Origin: an uncultured bacterium
GTDB lineage: Bacteria > Bacillota > Clostridia > Lachnospirales > Lachnospiraceae
Reading direction: 5' to 3'
Length of the DNA stretch: 64,000 bases
NCBI GenBank assembly: GCA_947383005.1
Contig: CANDBT010000016.1
Span: forward strand, 30,869 to 94,868
Each line of letters starts with the position of its first letter. Positions within the stretch are counted from its first letter, which is position 1. Positions 41,958 to 49,777 of this stretch are shown in pieces. Position numbers and translations under genes: made by a program. The notes under the pieces are model-generated. The model was not told where the DNA came from. It saw only the letters and a program-made list of their open reading frames with translations, and did no database searches.

Positions 41958-42671
41958 ATGGATAAACCACTGATTGGCGTATTGCCCCTGGTTGATATTG
42001 GGAGGGATAGTTATTGGATGCTGCCAGGGTATATGAAAGGGATTGAGCAGGCAGGGGGTATTCCGGTTATGCTGCCCCTGACAGGGGAGAAAAGCGATAT
42101 TGCCCAGATTGCCAAAATGGCGGATGGATTTTTGTTTACCGGAGGACAGGATGTATCGCCGGAAATTTATGGGATGGGACGGATTGAGAAGTGTGAGGAG
42201 TGCAGCCAGGAACGGGATCAGATGGAAACGGAGCTGTTTTTGCAGGTATATGAACAAGGCAAGCCGGTTTTGGGCATTTGCCGGGGGATCCAATTGATTA
42301 ATGTGGCGCTTGGCGGTACATTGTATCAGGATTTAGCGACCGAACATCCGTCCCCGGTTTCGCACCGCCAGTCACCCCCTTATGACATGCCTGCCCATAT
42401 GGCGGATATTGTGGAGGGAAGCCCGCTGCATGTATTGCTGGGAATGAAGGAGATTCCCGTTAATAGCTGTCACCATCAGGCGATTCGTGTATTGTCTGAG
42501 CGGTTGAGCCCGATGGCATATTCGCCGGATGGGCTGACAGAAGCTGTCTACGCGCCGGGGAAACCTTTTGTGTGGGCCGTTCAATGGCATCCCGAGTTTA
42601 ATTATCAAAAGGAGGAGAGCAGCCGGAGGATTTTTAATGCCTTTATTGAAAACGCGAGGGAATTTTTATAG
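41958..42671 (+). CDS. Peptidase C26-type gamma-glutamyl hydrolase (PuuD-like class I glutamine amidotransferase fold)
   Basis: 237 residues starting at the ATG at 41958 (AGGAGGT 7 nt upstream; the frame is open to 41934). Catalytic landmarks: FLFTGGQDVSPEIYG (oxyanion region), the nucleophile in VLGICRGIQLINVALGG (Cys about residue 114) and the His in VWAVQWHPEF near the C-terminus, with Glu two residues later. Family members hydrolyse gamma-glutamyl bonds, for example gamma-glutamyl-GABA in putrescine catabolism. No other putrescine genes are nearby, so the substrate is not fixed. Confidence 0.82.
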   Translation: MDKPLIGVLPLVDIGRDSYWMLPGYMKGIEQAGGIPVMLPLTGEKSDIAQIAKMADGFLFTGGQDVSPEIYGMGRIEKCEECSQERDQMETELFLQVYEQGKPVLGICRGIQLINVALGGTLYQDLATEHPSPVSHRQSPPYDMPAHMADIVEGSPLHVLLGMKEIPVNSCHHQAIRVLSERLSPMAYSPDGLTEAVYAPGKPFVWAVQWHPEFNYQKEESSRRIFNAFIENAREFL

Positions 42672-42683
42672 ACGGATGGTACT

Positions 42684-42745
42684 ATTCAGTAGGTCTGCGC
42701 AGAGCCTGCCCCAGCGAAGCGAGGGTATTTACTGCACTGACCGTA
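42684..42745. repeat. Diverged copy of the GTAA-end repeat family
   Basis: ATTCAGTAGGTCTGCGC and ACTGCACTGACCGTA match the two arms of the GGTCTGCGCG/CGCTGACCGTA hairpin of the complete elements. A ~30-bp GC-rich insert (CCCAGCGAAGCGAGGG) separates them. Ends and duplication are not recognisable. Confidence 0.5.
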
Positions 42746-43036
42746 AGATAAACTTGGCCAAAGGGCAAAAATTCCCTCGCTGATTATATCCACGGGCATA
42801 CGGATTTGCCAAATGATGGGGATTTTGCAGAAATAGGGGAACCATATTGGTTTGCGGGTATAACTATGGGCGGATTGGGCGGATAAGATTATGGCGGCAT
42901 AGAATATGCTTCATTGCCGCAGGCAATTGTAAATGGGCATATGCGGTTGATGGACTTGGCGCCAAAGGCAGATTGCCGGAGCACAGGGACGGCCGCCGAC
43001 AGTACAGCAACATACGAAAATGCGGGAGGCAGTCGA
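42746..43036 (+). other. Intergenic stretch with possible coding remnant
   Basis: One frame reads DYIHGHTDLPNDGDFAEIG and EPYWFAGITMGGLGG before a stop, then DYGGIEYASLPQAIVNGH. This looks protein-like but matches no family I know and lacks start signals. No terminator or promoter is clear. GGGAGG at 43024-43029 is the ribosome site of the nuclease gene. Confidence 0.25.
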
Positions 43037-43996
43037 ATGTTTAGACAAAAGAAAGTAACACAGAAAAGGACGGGACAGAAAAAAATTATTCTGGGAATAT
43101 GGCTTCTCTTTTTACTGACAATCAGCGCTTGCGCGGAAATTCCGCTTACCCCGCTGGCGCCGTCAGCTTCTTCGGCGGCTCCAACCGGCGGACAGGCCGG
43201 GCAGGGAGAGAATGACCCGGAAAGTTATCAGCCGGGGGCTTATGATGGCGAAGCCAGTTTTGTGGTCAATAATAACGTACCTTATTTTACCGAAAAGGAG
43301 ATTACGACAGAAATTTTTGAAACGTACAGCGATCTGGACAGTTTAGGACGCTGTGGAACGGCGTTTGCCAATGTATGCCGGGAGATTATGCCGACGGAGG
43401 AGCGGGGAAATATCAGCAATATCAGACCGAGCGGCTGGCATACGGCAAAATATGATATGCTGGCCAACCGGTATTTGTATAATCGATGCCATCTTATCGG
43501 TTATCAGCTTGCCGGTGAAAATGCCAATAAGAAAAATTTGATTACCGGGACCCGGTATCTCAATGTAGAAGGAATGCTTCCCTGGGAGAATATGGTGGCT
43601 GATTATGTGAGAGAAACGGGAAATCATGTGCTGTATCGTGTTACTCCTTATTTCGAAGAAGAAAATCTGGTAGCTTATGGCGTACAGATGGAGGCTTATT
43701 CCGTGGAAGATCAGGGGGCGGGGGTTTGTTTTAATGTGTATTGTTATAATGTACAGCCGGGAATTGTGATTGATTACAGAACGGGGGAGAGCAAGCTCGA
43801 TGAAGCCTGGCTGGCGGGGGAAGCCCAGCCGGGAGAAGAAATCGAGTATGTGCTGAATGTCAGTACGATGCGTTTCCATCTTCCGTCCTGTACCAGTGTC
43901 TCAAGTATGGAGGAAAAAAATAAGGAAATATTTTCCGGCAGCCGTGAAGCGTTGATTGCAGATGGATATATACCATGCAGCCGCTGCAATCCATAG
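43037..43996 (+). CDS. Secreted DNA/RNA non-specific endonuclease lipoprotein
   Basis: 319 residues from the ATG at 43037 (GGGAGG 7 nt upstream; the longer frame to 42914 lacks a signal peptide). The signal peptide ends at a lipobox-like LTISAC. The nuclease core has RYLYNRCHLIGYQLAGENAN, where the His corresponds to the DRGH-type catalytic His, then NLITGTRYLNVEGM. The C-terminal RFHLPSCTSV...GYIPCSRCNP is an Ada-like Cys motif common in surface nucleases and likely binds metal. The enzyme degrades extracellular nucleic acid, for nutrient scavenging or DNA uptake. Confidence 0.83.
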   Translation: MFRQKKVTQKRTGQKKIILGIWLLFLLTISACAEIPLTPLAPSASSAAPTGGQAGQGENDPESYQPGAYDGEASFVVNNNVPYFTEKEITTEIFETYSDLDSLGRCGTAFANVCREIMPTEERGNISNIRPSGWHTAKYDMLANRYLYNRCHLIGYQLAGENANKKNLITGTRYLNVEGMLPWENMVADYVRETGNHVLYRVTPYFEEENLVAYGVQMEAYSVEDQGAGVCFNVYCYNVQPGIVIDYRTGESKLDEAWLAGEAQPGEEIEYVLNVSTMRFHLPSCTSVSSMEEKNKEIFSGSREALIADGYIPCSRCNP

Positions 43997-44024
43997 GGAA
44001 TAATGGGAGAAAGGTTTGGGGGGT

Positions 44025-45386
44025 ATGGAACGTCAGGTAGAAAAAAGAGAGAATGGGATTACGGAAGGAATAATCTGGCAGCAGCTTTTACTGTTCTTTT
44101 TTCCGATTTTGTTTGGAACCTTTTTTCAGCAGTTGTATAATGCGGCAGATGCTATGATTGTGGGCCGATTTGTGGGCAAAGAAGCTTTGTCGGCGGTAGC
44201 CGGTTCTACGGGTATGCTTACGCAAATGGTAGTGGGCTTTTTTGTCGGATTATCTTCCGGCGCAGCGGTGCTGGTTTCTCAATATTACGGAGCCAGACGG
44301 GGAGAATTGGTGGGATATGCGGTCCATACCTTTATGGCGTTTAGTATTGTGGCAGGAGTGGTTATGATGGTTCTGGGCATTATGATGACTCCCTGGATGT
44401 TAAAGGCCATGGGGACACCGAAAGAGGTTACGGATATGTCCATCCTGTATCTGAGGGTTTATTTCGGAGGAATTATCGGGAATTTGATATATAATTCTGG
44501 AGCGGCAATTTTGCGGGCGGTGGGAGATTCCAAGCGTCCGCTGTATTTTCTGATTAGCAGTTGCCTGATCAATATTTTGCTGGATGTGATTTTTGTGGTG
44601 GTGTGTGGCCTGGGCGTATTGGGAGCGGCGCTGGCTACGGTGATATGCCAGGCATTAAGCGCAGGAATGGTTATTGTGGCGCTGATGAGGACAAAAGATA
44701 TGCATCATCTGGAATGGAGCCGGATGAGAATGGACAGGAGAATGCTGCAGAGGATGATTCGTATTGGTTTTCCCTCCGGGCTCCAATCGGTAATGTATGG
44801 TGTCTCCAATGTAATCATCCAGTCAGCCATCAATTCTCTGGGAACGGATTCGGTGGCTGCCTGGGCGGCTTACAGTAAGTTAGACAGTGTGTTTTGGATG
44901 GTCGTCAGTGCTTTTGGCATAGCAGCCACCACTTTTGTCGGACAGAATTTCGGAGCTGGGAGGATAGACCGGGTCAGAAGCGGAGTCCGAAACTGTATGG
45001 TGATGACCCTGGTTTCCTCAGCAGTTATGTCCGTGTTGATTTTTAACTGGGGCATTTATGGGTTTCAGCTTTTTACCTCGGACCCGGAAGTGGAGATAAT
45101 CGGTGTGGCGATGATGCGCTATTTGGCGCCGTTTTATGTCACTTATGTGTCGATTGAGATTTTATCCGGCGCATTACGGGGAGTCGGAGATTGTTGGGTG
45201 CCTATGCTTTTGTGCTGCGGAGGGGTATGCGTCCTCCGGGTAATGTGGGTTCTGATAGCCGTTCCGCTGCAAAGAGACATCTATACGATTATGTTTAGTT
45301 ATCCTCTGACCTGGGTGGTGACGACGGTTCTTTTCTTTGTCTATTATTGTTTTTTCAGTCGGCTGAAAATGAAGCGAAAGATTTAA
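44025..45386 (+). CDS. MATE-family multidrug/Na+ efflux transporter
   Basis: About 453 residues with twelve membrane helices and two-fold pseudo-symmetry. Family motifs: FFPILFGTFFQQLYNAADAM in helix 1, VVGFFVGLSSGAAVLVSQYYG, and the second-half counterpart AFGIAATTFVGQNFGAGR. The ATG at 44025 is preferred over a TTG at 44016, which lies too close to AGAAAGG. It exports cationic drugs or metabolites in exchange for Na+ or H+. Its last 32 bp overlap, convergently, the end of the PepSY lipoprotein gene on the other strand. Confidence 0.88.
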   Translation: MERQVEKRENGITEGIIWQQLLLFFFPILFGTFFQQLYNAADAMIVGRFVGKEALSAVAGSTGMLTQMVVGFFVGLSSGAAVLVSQYYGARRGELVGYAVHTFMAFSIVAGVVMMVLGIMMTPWMLKAMGTPKEVTDMSILYLRVYFGGIIGNLIYNSGAAILRAVGDSKRPLYFLISSCLINILLDVIFVVVCGLGVLGAALATVICQALSAGMVIVALMRTKDMHHLEWSRMRMDRRMLQRMIRIGFPSGLQSVMYGVSNVIIQSAINSLGTDSVAAWAAYSKLDSVFWMVVSAFGIAATTFVGQNFGAGRIDRVRSGVRNCMVMTLVSSAVMSVLIFNWGIYGFQLFTSDPEVEIIGVAMMRYLAPFYVTYVSIEILSGALRGVGDCWVPMLLCCGGVCVLRVMWVLIAVPLQRDIYTIMFSYPLTWVVTTVLFFVYYCFFSRLKMKRKI

Positions 45387-46269
45387 CTTCCCATTCAATC
45401 AGGCCGCCGCTGCAGGCATCCAGTTTGAATTCGTATTCCATGCCATCATGAATTAATTTTCCTTCGTATTCGCTTCTTCCATCGTCTCTTTCCATCCGGA
45501 TAACCAGGTTCCCGGCATCTGCACCGGGAACCCGGTTTAACACAATCTGCCGTGCCTGTTCTTCGGAGATGGTTTTTGCATTTGCTTCGTGAGGCTGCTG
45601 GAACAGGGCCTCTGCATCAAAACTGAAACTGAGGATAGAGCCCAGAGGGTCCAATTCGTAATCATATTCGACGCCATCGGATGTAATCAGTTCTACCTCA
45701 AAAACCTTTTGCCCATGTTCGATATCCGTTTTTACTTCCTGGAAACGAATATCCTGTTCGGTAAGTCCTGCATGGCCTAAGGCAACATCAAGAGCAGCAT
45801 TTGAATCAATTTCCCCATTTCTGTTTGATGTTTGGGAAGGATCAGTGCCTGAAGGAGAAGGTGCAGTAGGGAAAGAGGCGCCGGGGATGGCGGAAGTTTC
45901 CGCAGCAGAGACTGCTGCAGCGGCAGTTCCTTCAGCGGAAGCTGTTGTGGCAGCGGTTCCCTCAGCGTAGTCTGTTGTGGCAGCGCTTCCCTCAGCGTAG
46001 TCTGTTGCGGCAGCAGTTCCCTCAGCAGGGACTGTTGCATTAGCGTTTCCCGCAGCAGAGACTCCCGCCGCCGCAGTAGCCGGCGCCGAAACGGACCCAG
46101 CCTCCCCGGAAACGGCGGTTTCAAGAGAAGCAGGGGCAAAAGAAGCGGTCGGCGGCGTTTGTTTGGCGCAGCCGGAAATTAATAAGGCAGAGATAAAGGC
46201 AGCAGGGATAAGTGTTCCTGTCCGGTAAGCAATATGGCCAGGAGCCGGATGATGGTTTTTCCTTTTCAT
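45355..46269 (-). CDS. PepSY-domain lipoprotein with Ala/Thr/Glu repeat linker
   Basis: A 304-residue lipoprotein: lipobox LLISGC, then a ~100-residue low-complexity linker with tandem octa- to decapeptides of the form AEGTAATTDY and AEGSAATTDY, then two PepSY domains (DVALGHAGLTEQDIRFQEV with KVFEVELITSDGVEYDYELD, and ARQIVLNRVPGA with SEYEGKLIHDGMEYEFKLD). PepSY domains are thought to inhibit or chaperone proteases or to bind cell-envelope ligands. The repeat-encoding DNA (about 45890-46060) could expand or contract. It is convergent with the MATE gene and overlaps its end. Confidence 0.75.
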   Translation of the reverse strand: MKRKNHHPAPGHIAYRTGTLIPAAFISALLISGCAKQTPPTASFAPASLETAVSGEAGSVSAPATAAAGVSAAGNANATVPAEGTAAATDYAEGSAATTDYAEGTAATTASAEGTAAAAVSAAETSAIPGASFPTAPSPSGTDPSQTSNRNGEIDSNAALDVALGHAGLTEQDIRFQEVKTDIEHGQKVFEVELITSDGVEYDYELDPLGSILSFSFDAEALFQQPHEANAKTISEEQARQIVLNRVPGADAGNLVIRMERDDGRSEYEGKLIHDGMEYEFKLDACSGGLIEWEVKSFASFSAD

Positions 46270-46424
46270 TGCATTTGATAATCCTTTCTTTAAACTTTTC
46301 TCAGATGAGCATCCCAGTTTTTGTTTGATGCAGACGGGAAAGAAGATAGCTCTCTGAGCAACACATTTATTATAGAAAGAAGTTTTGCAGATGTCAATTG
46401 CCCATCACCGTCAGGCGATTTCTA

Positions 46425-46595
46425 ATATCATAGGAAGTTGCGTCCTATGATATAAAACGCTCCGCGAGGATCGCACTGTGGCGGAGAGGAATTATGTTGC
46501 TAAAGCAACCCGCCGCAGGCGGAGAATCCTGCAAAGTAGGATTCTTATTTATGGGCATATGCGGTTACGTTCACAGGGTACCTGTGAACAGTAAC
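46425..46595. repeat. Cluster of hairpins in intergenic region
   Basis: Three separate inverted repeats: ATATCATAGGA with TCCTATGATAT (46425-46453, 11 bp perfect); GAATCCT with AGGATTC (46524-46544); and GTTACGTTCACAGG with CCTGTGAACAGTAAC (46564-46595). The last is bounded by GTTAC/GTAAC and resembles the ends of the GTAA-end elements without their core. The rest of 46270-46695 shows no gene; a Shine-Dalgarno for manC is at 46684. Confidence 0.6.
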
Positions 46596-46695
46596 GTTAA
46601 GATTGCTTGTAAGCATAAATTTATCCTGTCCTCTTGAAAGAAAAGATTAATTGCAGTATCATAACATCATTATTTACAATTATGGAGTTTTGCCA

Positions 46696-47976
46696 ATGAA
46701 TATTATTTTGTTGTCGGGCGGCGGCGGACAACGTTTATGGCCGTTATCCGGCCCGATCAGTTCGAAGCAGTTCATCCGGTTATTTTCTGATCCTGAAGGA
46801 AACAAAGAATCCATACTGCAAAGGTTATATCGTCAGATTACGGTTTTGCTGCCTGATGCGAATGTCGTTATTGCTACAGGCAGGCAGCAGGAAGGATTAA
46901 TCCGGGAACAATTGGGAGAAGTTCCCGTCTGCATTGAACCGGAAAGAAGGGATACTTTCCCTGCCATTGCTTTGGCTACGGCTTATCTGCGTGACCGGAT
47001 GGGAGTTTCTGCCGACGATTGTGTAACTGTGTGTCCGGCTGATGCTTTTGTTGACGATTCTTATTTTTTTAGTATGCAAAAGCTTCACCATCTGGCTGAA
47101 GCAGGGACAGCTAAAATTATGCTGATGGGTGTTGCCCCATCGGCTCCAAGCGATAAATACGGCTATATTATTCCAGTAAACAGCCAGGAAGTAAGTCCGG
47201 TTAAGGAATTTAAAGAAAAGCCAAATACAGAGAAAGCCGCTGAATATATGAAACAAAATGGGTTGTGGAATGCGGGAGTATTCTCTTATAAGGTTGGTTA
47301 TTTGATGGAACTGGCGTTTCAGGCTTTGAATATTTCCGGCTATCAGGAATTATACAGCCGGTATTCATCTCTTGAAAAAATCAGTTTTGATTATGCGGTA
47401 GTGGAGAAAGAAAACGATATTGGTGTGCTTAGACATTATGGGGAATGGAGGGATGTAGGGACATGGAATGTGATGGCGGAAACGATGGCTAAGCCGGTAA
47501 ACGGAGATGCTATTCTGGATGATACTTGTGTCCATACTCAGGTTGTCAATGAACTGGAATTGCCGATTTTATGTATGGGCTGCCAAAATATGGTGATTGC
47601 CGCCGGGAAGAATGGCATACTGATTGCCGATAAGGAACGAAGCGGCCAGATTAAGCCTTATGTTGACAGGCTGGAAGCTGCTTTTGTTTCCGGGAAAAAG
47701 CCATGGGGCACATATACGGTAATTGATACGCAACCCGGCGCCCTTACGGCTAAAATTCATATCTATGCCGGGCAAAAAAGGACAGGACAAATTTTGAATG
47801 CGCGTAAAAGAATATGGACGGTTGTTGCTGGTAAGGGCTGGTTAGTGACGGAGGGGACAAAACGAAAACTGGCGGCGGGAGATTCTTTGACGATTGCTGC
47901 AGAAGGTGAATATGAGCTGATTGCGGATACCTCTCTGGATCTGATTGAAATTGAATTGCAGACAGAAAAAGTATAA
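46696..47976 (+). CDS. manC: Mannose-1-phosphate guanylyltransferase, with remnant isomerase-type cupin
   Basis: 426 residues from the ATG at 46696 (GGAG 8 nt upstream). LLSGGGGQRLWPLSGPISSK is the nucleotide-binding start, followed by FKEKPN, LWNAGVFSYKV and YAVVEKENDIGVL, the typical ManC catalytic domain making GDP-mannose from GTP and mannose-1-phosphate. The C-terminal part (about 330-426) has KPWGTYTVIDTQPGALTAKI and resembles the cupin domain of bifunctional enzymes, but lacks the usual metal His ligands (for example QxHxxR is AGQKRTGQ), so isomerase activity is doubtful. It could feed the polysaccharide cluster. Confidence 0.82.
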   Translation: MNIILLSGGGGQRLWPLSGPISSKQFIRLFSDPEGNKESILQRLYRQITVLLPDANVVIATGRQQEGLIREQLGEVPVCIEPERRDTFPAIALATAYLRDRMGVSADDCVTVCPADAFVDDSYFFSMQKLHHLAEAGTAKIMLMGVAPSAPSDKYGYIIPVNSQEVSPVKEFKEKPNTEKAAEYMKQNGLWNAGVFSYKVGYLMELAFQALNISGYQELYSRYSSLEKISFDYAVVEKENDIGVLRHYGEWRDVGTWNVMAETMAKPVNGDAILDDTCVHTQVVNELELPILCMGCQNMVIAAGKNGILIADKERSGQIKPYVDRLEAAFVSGKKPWGTYTVIDTQPGALTAKIHIYAGQKRTGQILNARKRIWTVVAGKGWLVTEGTKRKLAAGDSLTIAAEGEYELIADTSLDLIEIELQTEKV

Positions 47977-47999
47977 TGGTTATTGGTATAGGGGGGAAC

Positions 48000-48650
48000 A
48001 TGGCAAATCAGGAATATTTTAATCGTGCATTGCTGGACTTTGCCTTTGAAGTGGCATGCAAAGATGCGATACGTCATTTGGCTGATGCGGGATATACCAT
48101 AGAGCAAATTATGCGGCAGCTAACGTTTCCTGCATCTTATGAGCAAGTGCAGAAAACGGTTTGGGAACATTTCCTGGACAAAAGGGTTATTCTTTTAGAA
48201 GAGCCAGGAAAGGGAGCCTTTCGGGAAAAACCGATATTTGTCCGGGAATACGATGCCTATGGCAGGGCCAGTTTCCGTAAAATCGCATCAACAGAAACTG
48301 GCCCCCGAACAATTTTATGGAAGGAAGAGTATTATTCCCGGCACGAGCAGGGGGATTTTGGGATTTTTCTTGAAGCGGCAGCAGACAGAAACGGTGGGGA
48401 AAAGGCTTATGTTTCCTGCGATTTTGGAGTGTGGAAAGAGAAAGACGAGGATTGGCTTAAAAGGCGTCTGGAAGTTTTGGAAAAGCCTCATCAAGAGTAT
48501 ATTTTAGGGCTTCCCTGGGAAAATAAAGTGGTTTATCATCAGCTTGACAAGCGCATGAGAAAGATTGTCGTGAGACTTTATGAAAAAGAACATTACCCGG
48601 GGATCTGTTTCTTTTTGCACACAGAAGAAAAGCTGATTTATGGGGGATAA
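48000..48650 (+). CDS. Hypothetical soluble protein
   Basis: 216 residues from the ATG at 48000, with GGGGGGAA just upstream; a GTG at 47976 overlapping the manC stop is less likely. N-terminal helices (FNRALLDFAFEVACKDAIRH, AGYTIEQIMRQLTF) look like a small helical or DNA-binding-type module, followed by mixed strands. No family is recognised. It starts 24 nt after manC and may be co-transcribed. Confidence 0.55.
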   Translation: MANQEYFNRALLDFAFEVACKDAIRHLADAGYTIEQIMRQLTFPASYEQVQKTVWEHFLDKRVILLEEPGKGAFREKPIFVREYDAYGRASFRKIASTETGPRTILWKEEYYSRHEQGDFGIFLEAAADRNGGEKAYVSCDFGVWKEKDEDWLKRRLEVLEKPHQEYILGLPWENKVVYHQLDKRMRKIVVRLYEKEHYPGICFFLHTEEKLIYGG

Positions 48651-48886
48651 TCTTTTTAGATGATTCCTGTGCCGTGTTGAGCGGCCGTTCCGGGCCGTAT
48701 TTCGCCGATATTTGTCGGATGAAATAACGAGCGCCGAATTTTAAGACGTTTTAGGGCACTAAACGTCCAGTGGAATTTGTTCAGCGCCGACCGTAGCAAA
48801 GCGGAGACGCGAGAGCATGAAATGCAGAGCAATCCGTGGTATCAAAGGGGTCAAAATACCTTTTGACCTCAACATCTTACATAAAA

Positions 48887-49049
48887 ATGTACTCTCAAAG
48901 TCTCTTTGTGCCTGATTTTGTGAGATGATTTTTTGTCAGATGTGCATAAATTTATACGGCGTATGTGGAACGTACGTTGATTAAATTTATGTGCATATGA
49001 TGGAAAATCAGCCACAAAGGCAGGTGCAGGAGAGATTTCGAGAATACAT
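48887..49049. repeat. 163-bp long imperfect inverted repeat upstream of the acetyltransferase
   Basis: Ends ATGTACTCTC and GAGAATACAT. Inside, CTTTGTGCCTGATTTT (48904-48919) pairs with AAAATCAGCCACAAAG (49004-49019) with one mismatch, and ATGTGCATAAATTTA (48940-48954) pairs perfectly with TAAATTTATGTGCAT (48982-48996). It ends 22 nt before the maa-like ATG, so the hairpin would lie in that transcript leader. Nearby, GGTCAAAA-TACC-TTTTGACC (48849-48868) is another hairpin. 48651-48846 shows only a weak GTAA-family echo (TTCAGCGCCGACCGTA). Confidence 0.7.
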
Positions 49050-49071
49050 AAAATAAAAAGGGAGGGATGAC

Positions 49072-49713
49072 ATGACAAATAAGGAACGCAGGGATGCCCA
49101 GATGGCGTATATTTCTGACGACAGTGTTATGGAAGAACAAAAAGTTTGCAGAAGAAAATTACAGAAACTCAATTTTATGGATCGTTCCGATTTTGAAGGC
49201 ATTGGAAGAGTGGTAAAAGAACTGTTGGGGAAATCGGATAACGCGTTTATTAATCCACCGTTTTATTGTGATTATGGTACACATATTGAAGTTGGAAAGA
49301 ATTTTTTTGCCAATTATAATTGTATGATTTTAGATGTAGCTAAAGTGAAAATCGGTGATAACTGTCAGATGGCTCCGAACGTATCCATCTACACAGCAGG
49401 TCATCCCATTCATCCGGTCAGCCGTAATTCCGGATATGAATATGGGAAAGAAGTGACTATTGGTGATAATGTCTGGATTGGCGGGAATGTGGTGATTTGT
49501 CCAGGGGTATGTATAGGGAATAATGTGGTTATCGGCGCGGGAAGTGTGGTGACAAAGTCTATCCCTGATTGGTCTGTTGCTGTTGGCAATCCTTGCCAGG
49601 TGATTCGTAAAATTACCGATGAAGACAAAAGAAAACTATTTGGGAAGGAAGAAATTGATGAGGAAGCCTGGGCAGATATTATAGCGAGAATGGGAATTTT
49701 AACGGATAACTGA
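49072..49713 (+). CDS. maa: Maltose/galactoside O-acetyltransferase (left-handed beta-helix hexapeptide family)
   Basis: A 213-residue protein of the LacA/Maa/NodL group. The N-terminal helical cap (MVYISD-like MAYISDDSVMEEQKVCRRKL) is followed by hexapeptide repeats: FYCDYGTHIEVGKNFFANYN, GDNCQMAPNVSIYTAGHP (catalytic His in AGHP) and WIGGNVVICPGVCIGNNVVI. Such enzymes acetylate sugars from acetyl-CoA, often as detoxification. GGGAGGG lies a few nt before the ATG. Preceded by the 163-bp inverted repeat. Confidence 0.85.
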   Translation: MTNKERRDAQMAYISDDSVMEEQKVCRRKLQKLNFMDRSDFEGIGRVVKELLGKSDNAFINPPFYCDYGTHIEVGKNFFANYNCMILDVAKVKIGDNCQMAPNVSIYTAGHPIHPVSRNSGYEYGKEVTIGDNVWIGGNVVICPGVCIGNNVVIGAGSVVTKSIPDWSVAVGNPCQVIRKITDEDKRKLFGKEEIDEEAWADIIARMGILTDN

Positions 49714-49777
49714 TGATGAAGACGGAGACAGGAAAATTTCTGAGAGTATCTCATGATTTTAAGATGGAGGGTTGAAG

